Shown in pieces: positions 1 through 9,307 of a DNA stretch of 64,000 nucleotides. The stretch's first letter is position 1. Each line of letters starts with the position of its first letter. The notes beneath the pieces were generated by a model. It saw only the letters and a program-made list of their open reading frames with translations, searched no databases and was not told the DNA's origin. The translations under genes and the position numbers were made by a program. This DNA comes from an uncultured Lachnospiraceae bacterium (GTDB lineage Bacteria; Bacillota; Clostridia; Lachnospirales; Lachnospiraceae), in the NCBI GenBank assembly GCA_934364805.1, contig CAKRMH010000001.1, positions 165,323 through 229,322 of the forward strand, given 5' to 3'.

Positions 1-1
1 T

Positions 2-457
2 ATGTTTACCATTGGAATTCCATCATTTGTTCTGGCATTGGAGCCAAACAAAAACCGGATACAGGGGCATTTTATGACCAATGTATTATTAAGGGCGTTA
101 CCGGCAGGACTGACAGACTTTATCGTAGTAAGCGGTCTTGTGCTGTTTTGCAGGGAATTTGGTGTAGATACGGATTGTCTATCCACGTCATGCACGATAC
201 TTGTCGCCATTGTCGGATTTATGATTCTTTATCGTATTGCACAGCCAATGAATAAAGCACATATCATTATGATGATCGGAGTGATTGCAGGATGGCTGTA
301 TTGTATGCTGTTTATCAGCCATTTGTTTGCAATCACCGGAATATCCAAACAATGTGCGATGTTAATGGTTGTGTTTGCAATTATCACAGAACCGGTGTTA
401 CGGTATCTGAGTCTGGCGGTGGAAACAATCCGTAGTAAGCTGAAACGATTTTTATAA
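2..457 (+). CDS. Cation-translocating P-type ATPase, C-terminal part (5' end outside window)
   Basis: This is the last ~150 codons of a longer gene that begins before the window; the ATG at position 2 is internal. The residues just after it (FVLALEPN at about 9-16) match the conserved stretch that follows the catalytic HAD region and opens the C-terminal membrane domain of P-type cation ATPases of the CtpE-like type. Four or more hydrophobic helices follow, and the protein ends in a short basic tail. The family pumps a cation across the cytoplasmic membrane using ATP; the ion cannot be told from this part. The stop codon overlaps by 6 bases the 3' end of the convergent aminotransferase gene, and I see no hairpin terminator between them. 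Confidence 0.8.
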   Translation: MFTIGIPSFVLALEPNKNRIQGHFMTNVLLRALPAGLTDFIVVSGLVLFCREFGVDTDCLSTSCTILVAIVGFMILYRIAQPMNKAHIIMMIGVIAGWLYCMLFISHLFAITGISKQCAMLMVVFAIITEPVLRYLSLAVETIRSKLKRFL

Positions 458-1543
458 ACGGAGAAGACATTCCGCAAGCCGGTCGTTGTCTTCCGGTTTC
501 ATAAAACAAAAACGGATATATTGTTCATCCAGAAATGGAAATGTCGAACAGTCGCGTATCATCATTTTTTCGCGTATTGCCCGGTCAAAAAGTTCAGACG
601 CAGAAAGAGACTGGTCTAAAATGCGAAGAAGCATAAAATTCCCGTATGGATGATATGGTTTAAAACGTTCACTGGATGCAAAAAGATGATAGAGTCGCTC
701 CCGTTCTCCAGAAATCAGAGCTCGGGTTGCATCAATATAGGATTGATCCCTGAACATCATTTCTCCGGCAATTACCGCAAGAGAGTTGATCGTCCAGGGA
801 TTTTTCCTTGTATTGATCTGATGGAGCAGATCATGATTGCCAGTGACCGCATATCCGAGCCGGAGACCAGGAGCTGCAAAAAACTTGGAGGTTCCTCTTA
901 AAATAACAAGGTTATTATAATCATTGGTCAGGGATACTGAGGAGACTTCTGAAATATCTGGTGCAAATTCAACGTAGGTTTCGTCTACCATGACGTAGAT
1001 TCCGTGGATTTTGCAGTTGTCAAGGATCTTACGCATATCATTCTGACAGATACAGGTAGAAGTTGGATTATTTGGATTACACAGGATTAAAAGATCGGTA
1101 TCCTGATCCAGATGGGAAATGAAGTCATCGACATCAAGAATGAAATCATTGGATTCTTTCAGTGGATAATAGTGTGTTGTGCCTCCGTCTAACATGATCT
1201 CTCGTTCATATTCTGAATAGGTCGGACCGAGAATCAGTGCTTTTTTGGGGTGTCTGATCTGGATGAACAGGGAGATCAGTTCTGTAGATCCGTTTCCAAC
1301 AACTATATTTTCATAGTCACATCCGCAATATGCAGCCATGCTTTGCCGAAGAGAAGTATATTCCCTGTCAGGATAGCTGGTGATCGCATCGATATGTTCT
1401 GCAAGTTCTTTTTTTAAAAGGGGCGAAATGCCGAGAGGGTTTACATTGGCAGAAAAACTGACAATCTCTTCCTTCCGGATTCCATAAATCTGTTCGATCT
1501 TTTCAAGATCACTGCCGTGAAAATGGTCTTTGTGCTTTAGCAT
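452..1543 (-). CDS. PLP-dependent aminotransferase of the CobD/HisC type
   Basis: A fold-type I PLP enzyme of about 363 residues. From the chosen start the visible motifs are FSANVNPLG near residue 30-38 (typical of threonine-phosphate decarboxylase CobD), NPNNPT at 156-161, the PLP-pyridine aspartate D187 in VDETY, and the Schiff-base lysine K220 in TSKFFAAPGLRLGY. The family decarboxylates threonine phosphate for cobalamin or transaminates histidinol phosphate. No other cobalamin or histidine gene lies nearby, so the substrate is open. I chose the ATG at 1543 because GGAAAG lies 5 bases upstream; an in-frame ATG at 1558 lacks such a site and would add five residues. It is transcribed divergently from the DUF5717 gene. 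Confidence 0.85.
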   Translation of the reverse strand: MLKHKDHFHGSDLEKIEQIYGIRKEEIVSFSANVNPLGISPLLKKELAEHIDAITSYPDREYTSLRQSMAAYCGCDYENIVVGNGSTELISLFIQIRHPKKALILGPTYSEYEREIMLDGGTTHYYPLKESNDFILDVDDFISHLDQDTDLLILCNPNNPTSTCICQNDMRKILDNCKIHGIYVMVDETYVEFAPDISEVSSVSLTNDYNNLVILRGTSKFFAAPGLRLGYAVTGNHDLLHQINTRKNPWTINSLAVIAGEMMFRDQSYIDATRALISGERERLYHLFASSERFKPYHPYGNFMLLRILDQSLSASELFDRAIREKMMIRDCSTFPFLDEQYIRFCFMKPEDNDRLAECLLRL

Positions 1544-1559
1544 TATCTTTCCTTTCATG

Positions 1560-1588
1560 TTGCAACGCTTCCGTAAATAGTTTATAAT
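1560..1588 (+). promoter_or_regulatory. Sigma-A type promoter for the DUF5717 cassette
   Basis: TTGCAA at 1560-1565 and TATAAT at 1583-1588 are separated by 17 bases, about 60 bases before the TTG start of the large gene. It lies face to face with the divergent promoter of the aminotransferase. Confidence 0.6.
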
Positions 1589-1590
1589 TC

Positions 1591-1618
1591 ATTATAGTCT
1601 ATATTGAGGAAAAAGCAA
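1591..1618 (-). promoter_or_regulatory. Sigma-A type promoter for the aminotransferase
   Basis: On the minus strand TTGCTT (1613-1618) and a perfect TATAAT (1591-1596) are 16 bases apart, roughly 50 bases upstream of the start codon. The two -10 boxes of the divergent pair lie within a few bases of each other, so the two promoters probably compete. Confidence 0.6.
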
Positions 1619-1647
1619 TAAACAAGAAGAAATAAGCAGGTGATGGA

Positions 1648-4600
1648 TTGCGAAGACGATTAAGACAGCTGGCCGGCGGAAGATTCGATTTCACATTGCC
1701 AAATGTATCATTTTCTGTGGATAAGATTGACATTCAGGTGAAAGAGGGGACGGATCATCAGGATGAATTTGAGATGATCAGTCAGAGTGAGATTCCGGTT
1801 CGCGGAATCGTGTATTCATCGAATCCGAGAATGGAATGTCTGACGCCACAGTTTGATGGGGAAAAGGTAAGAATCAGATATCAATTTCATAGTGAAGATC
1901 TTATAGAAGGAGATATTCAAAGAGGTTGTTTTACCATTGTATGCAGCCAGAAGGAATATAGCCTTCCTTTTTGTGTTACCATTGGAAAAGAGTATCCGGA
2001 AGCGGATTTTGGACAACTGCGTACACTGGATGATTTTGTACGGCTTGCAAGGGAAAAATGGCAGGAGGCATATCGGATATTTTATTCTTCTGCGTTTGCA
2101 TCTCTTTTACAAAAAGATGATGAAAAACTGCTTTATCGTGCGTATGAGCGTGCATTGCCATGTGATCGGAATATGGAAGAATTTCTGATCGGCGCAGGGA
2201 AGAAATTACCGGTCCGTTTTGGAGTCTCACGTCTGCAATTTCAGATTCAGGATATAGAGGAAGAACAGCAGGAAAAAATAGAGATACACAAAGAGGAATG
2301 GGGATATACCCAGATCTGTGTAGAGACAGATGCAGATTTCCTGAGCCTGGACAGAGAACGCATTACGACGGAAGATTTTATAGGAAATACGCTTTTATTT
2401 CCGATTACGATCAGGCCGGAATATCTGCATGCTGGAAAAAATTACGGCAGTGTTGTGTTAAAAAGCAATTTGCAGACATTTCAGATAACATTTGAAGTTT
2501 CTGGTAGAAAAAAAGGGGACCTGGAATTACGGAAGAAAGGGCGTGAGACCAAAGAGGGAAAATGCAGAATCGCACAGCTTTATCTGGATTACCGATTTAA
2601 ACGCATGGTGACAGGTGTCTGGGCGAATGAGAGTGTTCAGATACTGGATCATCTTTATGCCCTGAATCCGGAGAAACCATTGTACCTGCTTATGAAGGCA
2701 CAGGCGTTTATCATCAACAAACAGAAGCAGGAAGCAGAATGGATTTTAGGCCAGTTTAAAAGGCAGAATTCGGATCACCGATCGCCGGTCTGGGGATATT
2801 ATCTGTATTTGCTGACGTTGATGCAGCGGGAGCCTTCCTTTGTCGATAAGATGACAAAGGAGATTGAAGATATTTTCCGGGAGAATGAAGACAGTGCATT
2901 ATTATTCTGGACACTTACTTTCCTGAGGGAAGAGTATTGTAATAACCCGTCAAATAAGCTCAAAGCAATTCTTTATTGGATCGAAAAAGGAAATGCATCG
3001 CCATATCTGTATCTGGAAGCATATTATCTGTATCAGCAGGACCCTTATCTTTTGCATCGATTGAATCGTACAGAAATAAAAATCATGCGATGGGCAATCC
3101 GGCATGAGGCGCTCACGAAAGAACTGGCGGAACAGATTTTTGAGCTTTTTCCATGGAATGATGGATTCGATAAGGTGATTTTTTCTCTGATGGAAGCAGC
3201 ATACCAAAGTGTACCAAAGGAAGCGTATATCGAGAAGATCTGTAGTTATCTGATCAAGGGACAGCGGTTTGAAACTGTGTATCATAACTGGTATGAATGT
3301 GGAATTGAATTAAATCTGCGGCTTACCGGATTATACGAAGCATTTCTGCTTTCCATGGATGAGGAAGAACTGGTAAAGATTCCAAGGATCATTCAGCTGT
3401 ATTTTCAGTATGACAGTGCGCTTCCGTATAAGAAGCTTGCGGTCTTATATCGTAACATTATTGCTGCGAAGGAGAAAGAACCGGAGGTATATCAGAAATA
3501 CCGCAGAAGTATGGCGAGGTTTGCACTGGAACAGCTGGAACAAAGGCATATCGATGATGATCTGTCTGTACTTTATGAGGATATGATCGGACTTGGTTTT
3601 ATCAATACGGATATTGCCATAGCTCTTTCCAAAATTGTATTTACCAATAAGCTGATCGTGAAAAATGTTGATGCAGTAAGAGCATATATTTACCATGAAC
3701 AGCTGGAAAAACCACAGATCGTGCCGATTGTGAATGGAAGTGCATATTGCAGCCTGTATGGAAACGCATACCGCATCGTGTTAGAAGATGTGAATGGATA
3801 CCGGATTGCAGATACAGACTGCTATCGTACAGAAGCGTTGATGCAGCCGGACAAATATATGCAGAAATGCAGAGCATCTGCGCCGGAAAATCTGGCATAT
3901 CTGGTTTATTATTTTGGAAAGCATCCGCAGTATGGCGAATGGAATGAAAATGACGAAGGTTACTTTGCAACGATTTTATCCTCAAAGGAATTAAGCAGTA
4001 TATTCCGTAAGAAGATGTTTCCTGAGATCATCCATTATTGCAGGGTAAATGGCAAAGAAACACAGCTTGCCTCTTTTTTTAAGACGAGCGGCATTTCGGA
4101 ATATCGAGGGGAAAACAAAAGACTGCTGCTTGAACTTCTGATCAAAGAACATATGTATGATCTGGCATGTGAAGCGATGGGCAGATATGGTATGGATCAG
4201 ATTGGAAGTGCACAAAGGGTATCACTTGCAGGATATCTCATCGAAAAATATGAGTATGAAAAAGAAGATGTTCTGCTGGATCTTTCCTATATGGCTTTTC
4301 AGGCTGATAAATACAGCGAAACGGTTCTGAATTATTTAAGCAGATACTACTTTGGACCGGAAAAAACAATGATCGGTATATGGGAGAAAGCCAGACAGTA
4401 TGAGGTTTTGGTGCGTGATCTGGAAGAACGGATCCTGACGCAGGTTTTGTATGCAGGCAATGTTACAGAACAATCGGATCAGGTATTTTTCGATTATGAG
4501 AAAAATGGGGCCACGGAATTGATTGAACTTGCGTATCTGTCATATCGTGCATACGAATATTTTACAGAGGGAAAGAAAATCGAAGCACCTGTTTTTCAAG

Positions 4601-5187
4601 GAATCGAAAACAGATATCTTGCTGATCCGGAACTGAATGACGCATGTAAGCTGGCTCTTTTAAAATATTATGCCGAAAGCGGACAGGCGAATAGGGCGCA
4701 ACTTGAAATCGAAGACCAGCTCCTGGGTGAATATATCAAGAGAAATATGTGTTTTGCCTTTTTCCGCAAACTGGATAAGTCACTGATCATGAAATACCAC
4801 TTATATGACAAAGTGATCTTAGAGTACCGGGCACCGAAAGGAACACATGTTGTCCTGCATTACAGCAGAGATGAGGATGGCGAGGATTTTATCACGGAAG
4901 ACATGCCGGAAATTTTTGATGGGATTTATACAAAGTCTTTTATTATGTTTTTTGGAGAAATGATACAGTATTATATTTCAGAAGAAGAAGGAAAACAGAT
5001 AAAAGTATCAGAAAACAGCAGGATCACAAATAATGAAGTATATAGTGAGAATGATTTAAGCAGGTACAATCTGATCAATCAGATGATTATTTCAAATACG
5101 TTACAGGAAAACAGTGCCTTGTTCAAAGACATGAAAGAATACAAAATACTTTCGAAAACCGTAAAACAGCTGCTGACTGTTTTATAA
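1648..5187 (+). CDS. DUF5717 family protein, very large, unknown function
   Basis: A 1179-residue protein typical of Lachnospiraceae, recognised from its opening (RRRLRQLAGGRFDF) and its size. There is no signal peptide or membrane segment, so it should be cytoplasmic. Roughly residues 15-310 look beta-rich with two Ig-like or sandwich-like stretches (IPVRGIVYSSN near 51; YGSVVLKSN near 270). The rest is helical and looks like a long TPR-type solenoid, with a final beta-rich part near 1040-1110. The start is TTG with AGGTGATGG just upstream; an ATG a few bases earlier is out of frame. It is the first gene of a four-gene cassette with the Hsp70-like, TPR-like and coiled-coil membrane genes that follow. 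A scaffold role is only an inference. Confidence 0.85.
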   Translation: MRRRLRQLAGGRFDFTLPNVSFSVDKIDIQVKEGTDHQDEFEMISQSEIPVRGIVYSSNPRMECLTPQFDGEKVRIRYQFHSEDLIEGDIQRGCFTIVCSQKEYSLPFCVTIGKEYPEADFGQLRTLDDFVRLAREKWQEAYRIFYSSAFASLLQKDDEKLLYRAYERALPCDRNMEEFLIGAGKKLPVRFGVSRLQFQIQDIEEEQQEKIEIHKEEWGYTQICVETDADFLSLDRERITTEDFIGNTLLFPITIRPEYLHAGKNYGSVVLKSNLQTFQITFEVSGRKKGDLELRKKGRETKEGKCRIAQLYLDYRFKRMVTGVWANESVQILDHLYALNPEKPLYLLMKAQAFIINKQKQEAEWILGQFKRQNSDHRSPVWGYYLYLLTLMQREPSFVDKMTKEIEDIFRENEDSALLFWTLTFLREEYCNNPSNKLKAILYWIEKGNASPYLYLEAYYLYQQDPYLLHRLNRTEIKIMRWAIRHEALTKELAEQIFELFPWNDGFDKVIFSLMEAAYQSVPKEAYIEKICSYLIKGQRFETVYHNWYECGIELNLRLTGLYEAFLLSMDEEELVKIPRIIQLYFQYDSALPYKKLAVLYRNIIAAKEKEPEVYQKYRRSMARFALEQLEQRHIDDDLSVLYEDMIGLGFINTDIAIALSKIVFTNKLIVKNVDAVRAYIYHEQLEKPQIVPIVNGSAYCSLYGNAYRIVLEDVNGYRIADTDCYRTEALMQPDKYMQKCRASAPENLAYLVYYFGKHPQYGEWNENDEGYFATILSSKELSSIFRKKMFPEIIHYCRVNGKETQLASFFKTSGISEYRGENKRLLLELLIKEHMYDLACEAMGRYGMDQIGSAQRVSLAGYLIEKYEYEKEDVLLDLSYMAFQADKYSETVLNYLSRYYFGPEKTMIGIWEKARQYEVLVRDLEERILTQVLYAGNVTEQSDQVFFDYEKNGATELIELAYLSYRAYEYFTEGKKIEAPVFQGIENRYLADPELNDACKLALLKYYAESGQANRAQLEIEDQLLGEYIKRNMCFAFFRKLDKSLIMKYHLYDKVILEYRAPKGTHVVLHYSRDEDGEDFITEDMPEIFDGIYTKSFIMFFGEMIQYYISEEEGKQIKVSENSRITNNEVYSENDLSRYNLINQMIISNTLQENSALFKDMKEYKILSKTVKQLLTVL

Positions 5188-5223
5188 TTTACAGAAGGAC
5201 AATATAAAGAAGCAGAGGTTTGT

Positions 5224-6459
5224 ATGGAAACAGCAAAACAGCCGTATTTTCTTGGCATCGATTTAAATGAGCGATACGCCATGATCAGTTTCTATCAATT
5301 GAATATGAGGGAGCCGGAAACGGTCAGTATGATCGCCGGAAGTGAAATCTACCAGATTCCTATGGTGATCGGAAAGAAGAAAAATATCGGACAGTGGTAT
5401 ATTGGAGATGAAGCCAGAAAACTGGCAAAAACCAGTGATGTGGTATGTATCGATGAACTGTGGCGGCGGACAAGAAATCATGACAAAATAGAAATAGAAG
5501 GAGAAGGATATCAGGCAGAAGATTTATTCATTCTTTACATGAAAAAGCTATTTCTTCTTCCACAAAAACTTGGAAATCCGTCTTACTGTGACAGGCTTGT
5601 TGTAACGATGGAGCATCTGGACAGGGAGTGCATGGATCTTTTATGGATGGTATCTGCAAAACTGAACCTGAAAAAGGAACAGTTTATGGTATTAGATCAT
5701 AAAGAAAGCTTTTACTATTTTGCGTTGAACCAGAAACCGGAGCTGTTTTTCCATGATGTCGTTCTGTTTGAATATGAGACGGAGGTCATGAAGAGCTATC
5801 GGCTTGAGAGAAATGTCCATACAACGCCACAGCTGATCACGATTTTGGAGAGCGATGGAAAAAGTATGGAAGGAGACCGTGATCTGGAATTTATCGATAT
5901 TATGCAGGATACATTTGGAAAACACATGATATCTTCGGTGTATCTTGTCGGAGACGGCTTTGACGGGCAGTGGATGAAGGCTTCGCTTCCGGTTTTGTGC
6001 AGGGGAAGAAGAGCCTTTATGGGAAAGAACCTTTTTTCGAAAGGGGCATGCTATGCGGCAGCAGTAGGCCAGATGCAGGAGAATTGGCCATATATTTATA
6101 TGGGCGAGAACGAGATGAAGTTTAATCTCAGAGTGAAGGTTTTACATCACGGGAAAATGGAATTTTATGATCTGATCACGGCTGGGAAAAACTGGTTCGA
6201 AATAAGGGGAGAATGCGAAGTGATTTTATCAGGATCGCATGAAATCAATTTCTGGAAACAGCTTCCACACAGCAGGGAAGCAAAGATCGAAACACTGGAA
6301 CTGACAGATTTTCCGGAAAGACCGGATCGGACAACCAGACTTCGGATCGTGGCAAAGCCGGTATCTGATGAAGAGGTTGAGATCGAGATCAAGGACATGG
6401 GATTTGGCGAGATTTTCCGGGCAACAGACAAGGCATGGAAATACAAAATGTCAATGTAA
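5224..6459 (+). CDS. DUF5716 family protein, Hsp70/actin-fold-like
   Basis: A 411-residue soluble protein that I read as a reduced member of the Hsp70/actin fold. Residues 10-15 (LGIDLN) sit where DnaK has its phosphate-1 loop, followed by IYQIPMVIG and WYIGDEARKLAK (about 42-69), which mirror the DnaK N-terminal layout. Residues 239-246 (VYLVGDGF) and 271-281 (FSKGACYAAAV) mirror the adenosine motif and the helix after it. The phosphate-2 loop (about 177-190) has no glycine cluster, so nucleotide hydrolysis is doubtful. Residues ~285-411 are beta-rich and could be a substrate-binding-like tail. It lies 36 bases after the DUF5717 gene with a GAGG ribosome site, surely in the same transcript. 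The DUF name is from family recall; the fold call is inference. Confidence 0.8.
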   Translation: METAKQPYFLGIDLNERYAMISFYQLNMREPETVSMIAGSEIYQIPMVIGKKKNIGQWYIGDEARKLAKTSDVVCIDELWRRTRNHDKIEIEGEGYQAEDLFILYMKKLFLLPQKLGNPSYCDRLVVTMEHLDRECMDLLWMVSAKLNLKKEQFMVLDHKESFYYFALNQKPELFFHDVVLFEYETEVMKSYRLERNVHTTPQLITILESDGKSMEGDRDLEFIDIMQDTFGKHMISSVYLVGDGFDGQWMKASLPVLCRGRRAFMGKNLFSKGACYAAAVGQMQENWPYIYMGENEMKFNLRVKVLHHGKMEFYDLITAGKNWFEIRGECEVILSGSHEINFWKQLPHSREAKIETLELTDFPERPDRTTRLRIVAKPVSDEEVEIEIKDMGFGEIFRATDKAWKYKMSM

Positions 6460-6472
6460 TGGAGGCGTTTCA

Positions 6473-7312
6473 ATGGGAGAATTATTATTATGCAGTGAAC
6501 AGATTGCAGGCATGCCATATTACATTGAGGGAGTTGGCCTGAATGTGTATTCGCTGGAAGAATTAAGTTATTATATTTCCCATAATGTATATCTGATCGA
6601 CCGTTCGTTTATGAGCAGTGAACTTTGTACGTGGATGAGAGAGGAACTTCACGCAGATGAACTCTCAGAAACGTTAGAGAAGATGATGGATACAGGTGCA
6701 AAGCTATCCGGGTTTGTGGAGCTGCTTTTAAGGTGGACGGGATATTGCAGGGAAGAAGAAATCAACGAGATTCAGCAGATGCTTGTAAAACTGGAGAACA
6801 AAAGTGAATTTGAGTGCCGGAAGCTTCGGGCAGACCGGTTGACAGAAAAGGAAAAATACACGGCTGCAATATGGGAATATCGAAATCTTCTGGGTGATAA
6901 AGCCGCTGAAAATGAGAAACAATCATTGATTGGTGATATATGGCACAATCTTGCATTTGCGTATGCGGGAATGTTTTTGTTTGATACGGCTTCTGAATGT
7001 TATGAAAAAGCATACAGGCTGAATGGGCGTAAGGAATCCTTAAGGGAATGCCTGATCATGCATCTGTGCAGAAAAGATGAGGAGGCATATCGAAAAACTG
7101 CAGCACAATACGAAGTCCGGGAAGAAGAACTGGAAAAGCTGCAGGAAGAAATAAGTGCAGTAAAGAATGACGGAGAAATGCAGAAATTTTCCGAAAAAAT
7201 AAATGAACTTGCACAGATGACATCGGATGGGCAGAAGGAAAGATTTCAGGAAAATGTAAAACAGATGATTTTTGAATGGAAGGAAGATTACCGAAAAAAA
7301 ACTCGGAATTAA
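6473..7312 (+). CDS. TPR-like cytoplasmic protein of the DUF5717/5716 cassette
   Basis: I do not recognise a named family. The 279-residue protein starts at the ATG at 6473, behind a GGAGG at 6461-6465; an open frame upstream overlaps the previous gene and lacks a ribosome site. Residues ~1-100 are mixed. Residues ~115-205 contain helical pairs resembling TPR units (YTAAIWEYRNLL, then WHNLAFAYAGMFLFDTASECYEKAYRL). Residues ~215-270 are charged and probably coiled coil. There is no signal peptide or membrane helix. The gap to the preceding gene is only 13 bases, so it is made with the Hsp70-like and solenoid proteins and may bridge them. Confidence 0.7.
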   Translation: MGELLLCSEQIAGMPYYIEGVGLNVYSLEELSYYISHNVYLIDRSFMSSELCTWMREELHADELSETLEKMMDTGAKLSGFVELLLRWTGYCREEEINEIQQMLVKLENKSEFECRKLRADRLTEKEKYTAAIWEYRNLLGDKAAENEKQSLIGDIWHNLAFAYAGMFLFDTASECYEKAYRLNGRKESLRECLIMHLCRKDEEAYRKTAAQYEVREEELEKLQEEISAVKNDGEMQKFSEKINELAQMTSDGQKERFQENVKQMIFEWKEDYRKKTRN

Positions 7313-7319
7313 TTGACGG

Positions 7320-8483
7320 ATGATGTTTTTTAAGAAAAAAAAGAAAGAAAAAAATACTACGCAGCCGAAGGCTGGAACAGAATTACAAAAAAAATTAAAT
7401 CAGACAGACATCAAATACGAAGTGATCGATCAGTGCGAGCAGGTGATCGATGCATCCAGGGAACTGGAGGATATACGAAGTGAATATGGTCTTGTGACCT
7501 CGTATTTAAATGATATTCAGATCATAGAAGAACTTCCGGAAGATGAGATGCATCAGATCCGTGATACGGCTGGTAATATTATGCAGCTGAATGCAGCGAA
7601 GAATGAGTTTTTAAAAACAGAGCATCAGATTACGGATGCACAGTTTACCCAGATCCAGGAACAGGAGGATTCCGTTCCGGATGCAATTAAGCGCCTTCAG
7701 GCCAATGAAGCCTATCTGGATACGATCAAGCGCGATCTGAATTATCTTGAGGGAGAGAAGATTGAGCTTGGTTATCAGAAGGAACGCTGCAAAAAGAAAC
7801 AGAAACAACTGCAGAGGCTTGCTTTTTTTCTGCTAGGTTTATTTGCGGTCATTGTATTTTTATTGCTGTTAATGAAACTGCTGTTTCAGATGGAGACAGA
7901 GACATGGATGATTTTTGCAGCCTTTCTGGCAACGGTATCGGGAGTTTTTACACTGGTCCGTTATCAGGATTATGGTTCCGAGATCCGAAATTCGGAGGCA
8001 AAGATGAACCATGCCATATCTCTGGAGAACCATGTGAAGATCAAGTATGTAAATATCAAAAATGCAGTGGATTATGTGTATGCAAAATATCACGTAAAGA
8101 ACTCCTATGAATTTATTTTCATCTGGGAAAAATACAATGAAGCCGTAAAGAAGAGAGAAAAGGAAAAACAGACGGATGATGATCTGGAATATTTTAACAA
8201 TAAGCTGATCCGCATGTTACATATACATCAGCTGTATGATTCCAAAGTGTGGATCAATCACGCAAATGCGCTTTATGACAAAAAAGAGATGGTCGAGGTC
8301 AAACATAATCTTTTGATCCGCAGACAGAAGCTTCGCACCAGAATGGAGTATAACATGGATGTAATCCGGCGTATGAAGAGTGAAATTGAAAAAAACAGCA
8401 AAATCATGGGAGCTGGTGGGACACAGATCAGAGAGATCATTGCAAAATTAGATACGATAAACGGATTTCAGGAGCCATTTTAA
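7320..8483 (+). CDS. Coiled-coil membrane protein of the DUF5717/5716 cassette
   Basis: A 387-residue protein of no named family I can give. It opens with FFKKKKKEK, then about 130 residues of charged, coiled-coil-like helix (30-160). Two hydrophobic helices at ~167-187 and ~193-210 form a hairpin, and a second long charged helical part fills 220-387. The topology suggests both long arms lie in the cytoplasm, anchored by the membrane hairpin. Two ATGs are in tandem (7320 and 7323) and the ribosome site is weak, so translation probably depends on coupling with the gene 7 bases upstream. The stop codon lies inside the terminator hairpin that ends the cassette. Membrane anchoring of the cassette's other, soluble products is an inference. 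Confidence 0.7.
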   Translation: MMFFKKKKKEKNTTQPKAGTELQKKLNQTDIKYEVIDQCEQVIDASRELEDIRSEYGLVTSYLNDIQIIEELPEDEMHQIRDTAGNIMQLNAAKNEFLKTEHQITDAQFTQIQEQEDSVPDAIKRLQANEAYLDTIKRDLNYLEGEKIELGYQKERCKKKQKQLQRLAFFLLGLFAVIVFLLLLMKLLFQMETETWMIFAAFLATVSGVFTLVRYQDYGSEIRNSEAKMNHAISLENHVKIKYVNIKNAVDYVYAKYHVKNSYEFIFIWEKYNEAVKKREKEKQTDDDLEYFNNKLIRMLHIHQLYDSKVWINHANALYDKKEMVEVKHNLLIRRQKLRTRMEYNMDVIRRMKSEIEKNSKIMGAGGTQIREIIAKLDTINGFQEPF

Positions 8484-8497
8484 TGGCTCCTTTTTTT
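8471..8497 (+). terminator. Rho-independent terminator of the DUF5717/5716 cassette
   Basis: GGAGCCAT at 8471-8478 pairs perfectly with ATGGCTCC at 8483-8490 around a four-base loop, followed by seven Ts. The stop codon of the preceding gene lies within the hairpin. Confidence 0.9.
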
Positions 8498-8505
8498 CAA
8501 GCAGT

Positions 8506-8565
8506 TTTCGAATGACATTCACACAGCCATCACTTAGGAATTTTACAATTTCTTTACATTCGAAA
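8506..8565 (+). repeat. Inverted repeat before the polyphosphate polymerase gene
   Basis: TTTCGAATG (8506-8514) and CATTCGAAA (8557-8565) are perfect reverse complements 42 bases apart. The second arm runs into the ribosome binding site AAAGGAGAG, so pairing in the mRNA could mask it. No convincing promoter was found in the 80-base gap, so it is not certain that the first arm is transcribed. Confidence 0.45.
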
Positions 8566-8578
8566 GGAGAGATTGTAA

Positions 8579-9307
8579 ATGACCCAGAACGTGTTCAACC
8601 GTATAGAAAAAAAATATCTGTTAAATAAAAGCCAGTTTGAACATGTCATACGTGCCCTTGATCCGTATATGGAGATTGATGAGTATGGACTTCATACGAT
8701 CCGGAATATTTATTATGATACTTCCAATCAGGAACTGATCCGTACTTCTTTAGACAAACCGTGTTATAAAGAAAAATTCCGAGTCCGGTGCTATGGAGAA
8801 CCGGCACAGGATGCAAAAATTTTTCTTGAGATCAAAAAGAAATATCGGGGTGTCGTGAATAAAAGAAGAATTGCCCTGCCATATAAAGAGGCAATGGCTT
8901 ATCTGAATGACGGAACAAAACCACAAAAGACGGACTGGCAGATATTTCATGAAATTGACTATTTTTTTAATCATTATGCTTTAAGACCAGAGGTTTATCT
9001 TGCTTATGACAGAATCGCCCTGTTTGGAAGAGAAGACCCGGATTTTAGAGTGACATTTGACCAAAACATACGAAGCAGAAATTCCAGCCTGTTGTTGGAG
9101 AACGATACGGATACAACACCGCTTCTGGAGGAAGGATACCGGCTGATGGAGGTGAAAATATCAGATTCACTTCCATTATGGTTTGTAGATATCCTGAATC
9201 GGGAGCAGATACGAAATATCAGTTTCTCAAAATACGGGAACGTGTATCGGAACAATCTCATATCTGGTGTGTATCATTATAATTTGAAAGAGGTAGAAAT
9301 ATGTTAG
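8579..9307 (+). CDS. VTC-domain polyphosphate polymerase
   Basis: A 242-residue protein made almost wholly of a VTC domain, the tunnel-fold catalytic module that makes inorganic polyphosphate from ATP in the yeast VTC complex. Visible signatures are RIEKKYLL at 8-15, the basic strands around FRVRCYG and IFLEIKKKYRGVVNKRRI (about 67-100), and RLMEVKIS near 196-203, whose alternating Lys/Arg/Glu line the tunnel in the family. There is no membrane segment; anchoring probably comes from the DUF4956 protein encoded next, whose start overlaps by 7 bases. This pairing is common in bacteria. It has a good ribosome site, AAAGGAGAG. Position before the cotJ genes hints at a link with spore coat or spore polyphosphate, which is inference. 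Confidence 0.85.
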   Translation: MTQNVFNRIEKKYLLNKSQFEHVIRALDPYMEIDEYGLHTIRNIYYDTSNQELIRTSLDKPCYKEKFRVRCYGEPAQDAKIFLEIKKKYRGVVNKRRIALPYKEAMAYLNDGTKPQKTDWQIFHEIDYFFNHYALRPEVYLAYDRIALFGREDPDFRVTFDQNIRSRNSSLLLENDTDTTPLLEEGYRLMEVKISDSLPLWFVDILNREQIRNISFSKYGNVYRNNLISGVYHYNLKEVEIC

